Position numbers and translations under genes: made by a program. The notes below the pieces were generated by a model. The model did no database searches. It was not told where the DNA came from and saw only the letters and a list, made by a program, of their open reading frames with translations. Shown in pieces: positions 6,701 through 6,778 of a DNA stretch of 6,778 nt. The stretch comes from DSYF01 sp041181065. Its GTDB lineage: Bacteria; Verrucomicrobiota; Verrucomicrobiia; Limisphaerales; DSYF01. Each line of letters begins with the position of its first letter. Within the stretch, counting starts at the first letter, position 1. The stretch spans positions 1 through 6,778 of the forward strand of contig JBEGQI010000115.1 in the NCBI GenBank assembly GCA_041181065.1. The letters run 5' to 3'.

Positions 6701-6778
6701 TCAATGCCCAAAAAAGGTTTTGATCATGTCCGGTCCGTTCTCCCAGAAGATAAGCGCCACGCCCATAAGCGATCCGCC
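6701..6778 (-). CDS. C-terminal fragment of an unidentified, probably membrane protein
   Basis: On the minus strand the last 26 codons form an uninterrupted reading frame entering from the right edge and ending with TGA at 6703-6701. The residues begin GGSLMGVALIFWENG and finish DMIKTFFGH. The hydrophobic SLMGVALIFW stretch looks like the end of a final transmembrane helix followed by a short polar tail. The gene converges on the sulfatase with only 16 bp between stop codons, and no hairpin terminator is visible there. The fragment is too short to assign a family, and it could be chance. Confidence 0.5.
   Translation of the reverse strand, partial: GGSLMGVALIFWENGPDMIKTFFGH

Overview
The window looks like part of a chromosome from a Gram-negative member of the Verrucomicrobiota or a close PVC relative. 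The evidence is the short pilins with a C-x-NNLRLIDSAKQQ-type helix, an LTA-synthase-like membrane sulfatase, a BtpA/SgcQ protein, moderately high GC and weak or absent Shine-Dalgarno sequences at most genes. This placement is an inference from gene style, not a database result.

Layout: positions 3-1069 hold two tandem, minus-strand type IV pilin/pseudopilin genes of identical length (121 aa, about 88% identical by direct comparison). Each has its own 5' leader. A GDP-L-fucose synthase gene (fcl) follows on the plus strand (1307-2245). It converges on a minus-strand run of three genes read from right to left: a YkgJ-type cysteine-cluster protein (4599-4222), a BtpA/SgcQ-family TIM-barrel protein (4184-3378) and GDP-mannose 4,6-dehydratase (gmd, 3311-2298). 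A perfect 13-bp hairpin between fcl and gmd serves as their shared terminator. Diverging from the YkgJ gene is a plus-strand LTA-synthase/MdoB-type membrane sulfatase (4729-6684). The last 78 bases carry the C-terminus of a minus-strand gene that runs off the window.

How the genes work together: Gmd and Fcl are the two consecutive enzymes from GDP-D-mannose to GDP-L-fucose, so this is a cell-surface or exopolysaccharide sugar locus. The pilins and the membrane sulfatase are also envelope functions. No co-regulation between the blocks is evident.

The most interesting signal is in the pilin leaders. Between promoter and start codon, both genes carry the same pair of interleaved inverted repeats (order a-b-a'-b'), the topology of an RNA pseudoknot. 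The two copies differ by three compensatory base-pair changes and no disruptive ones. In the upstream-strand order this element begins about 9 nt after the predicted start of a textbook sigma-54 promoter for the first pilin (TGGCAC-N5-TTGC). The second pilin has lost that promoter's spacing and instead shows a sigma-70-like promoter at the equivalent place. This is a candidate undescribed structured cis-regulatory RNA for pilin expression.
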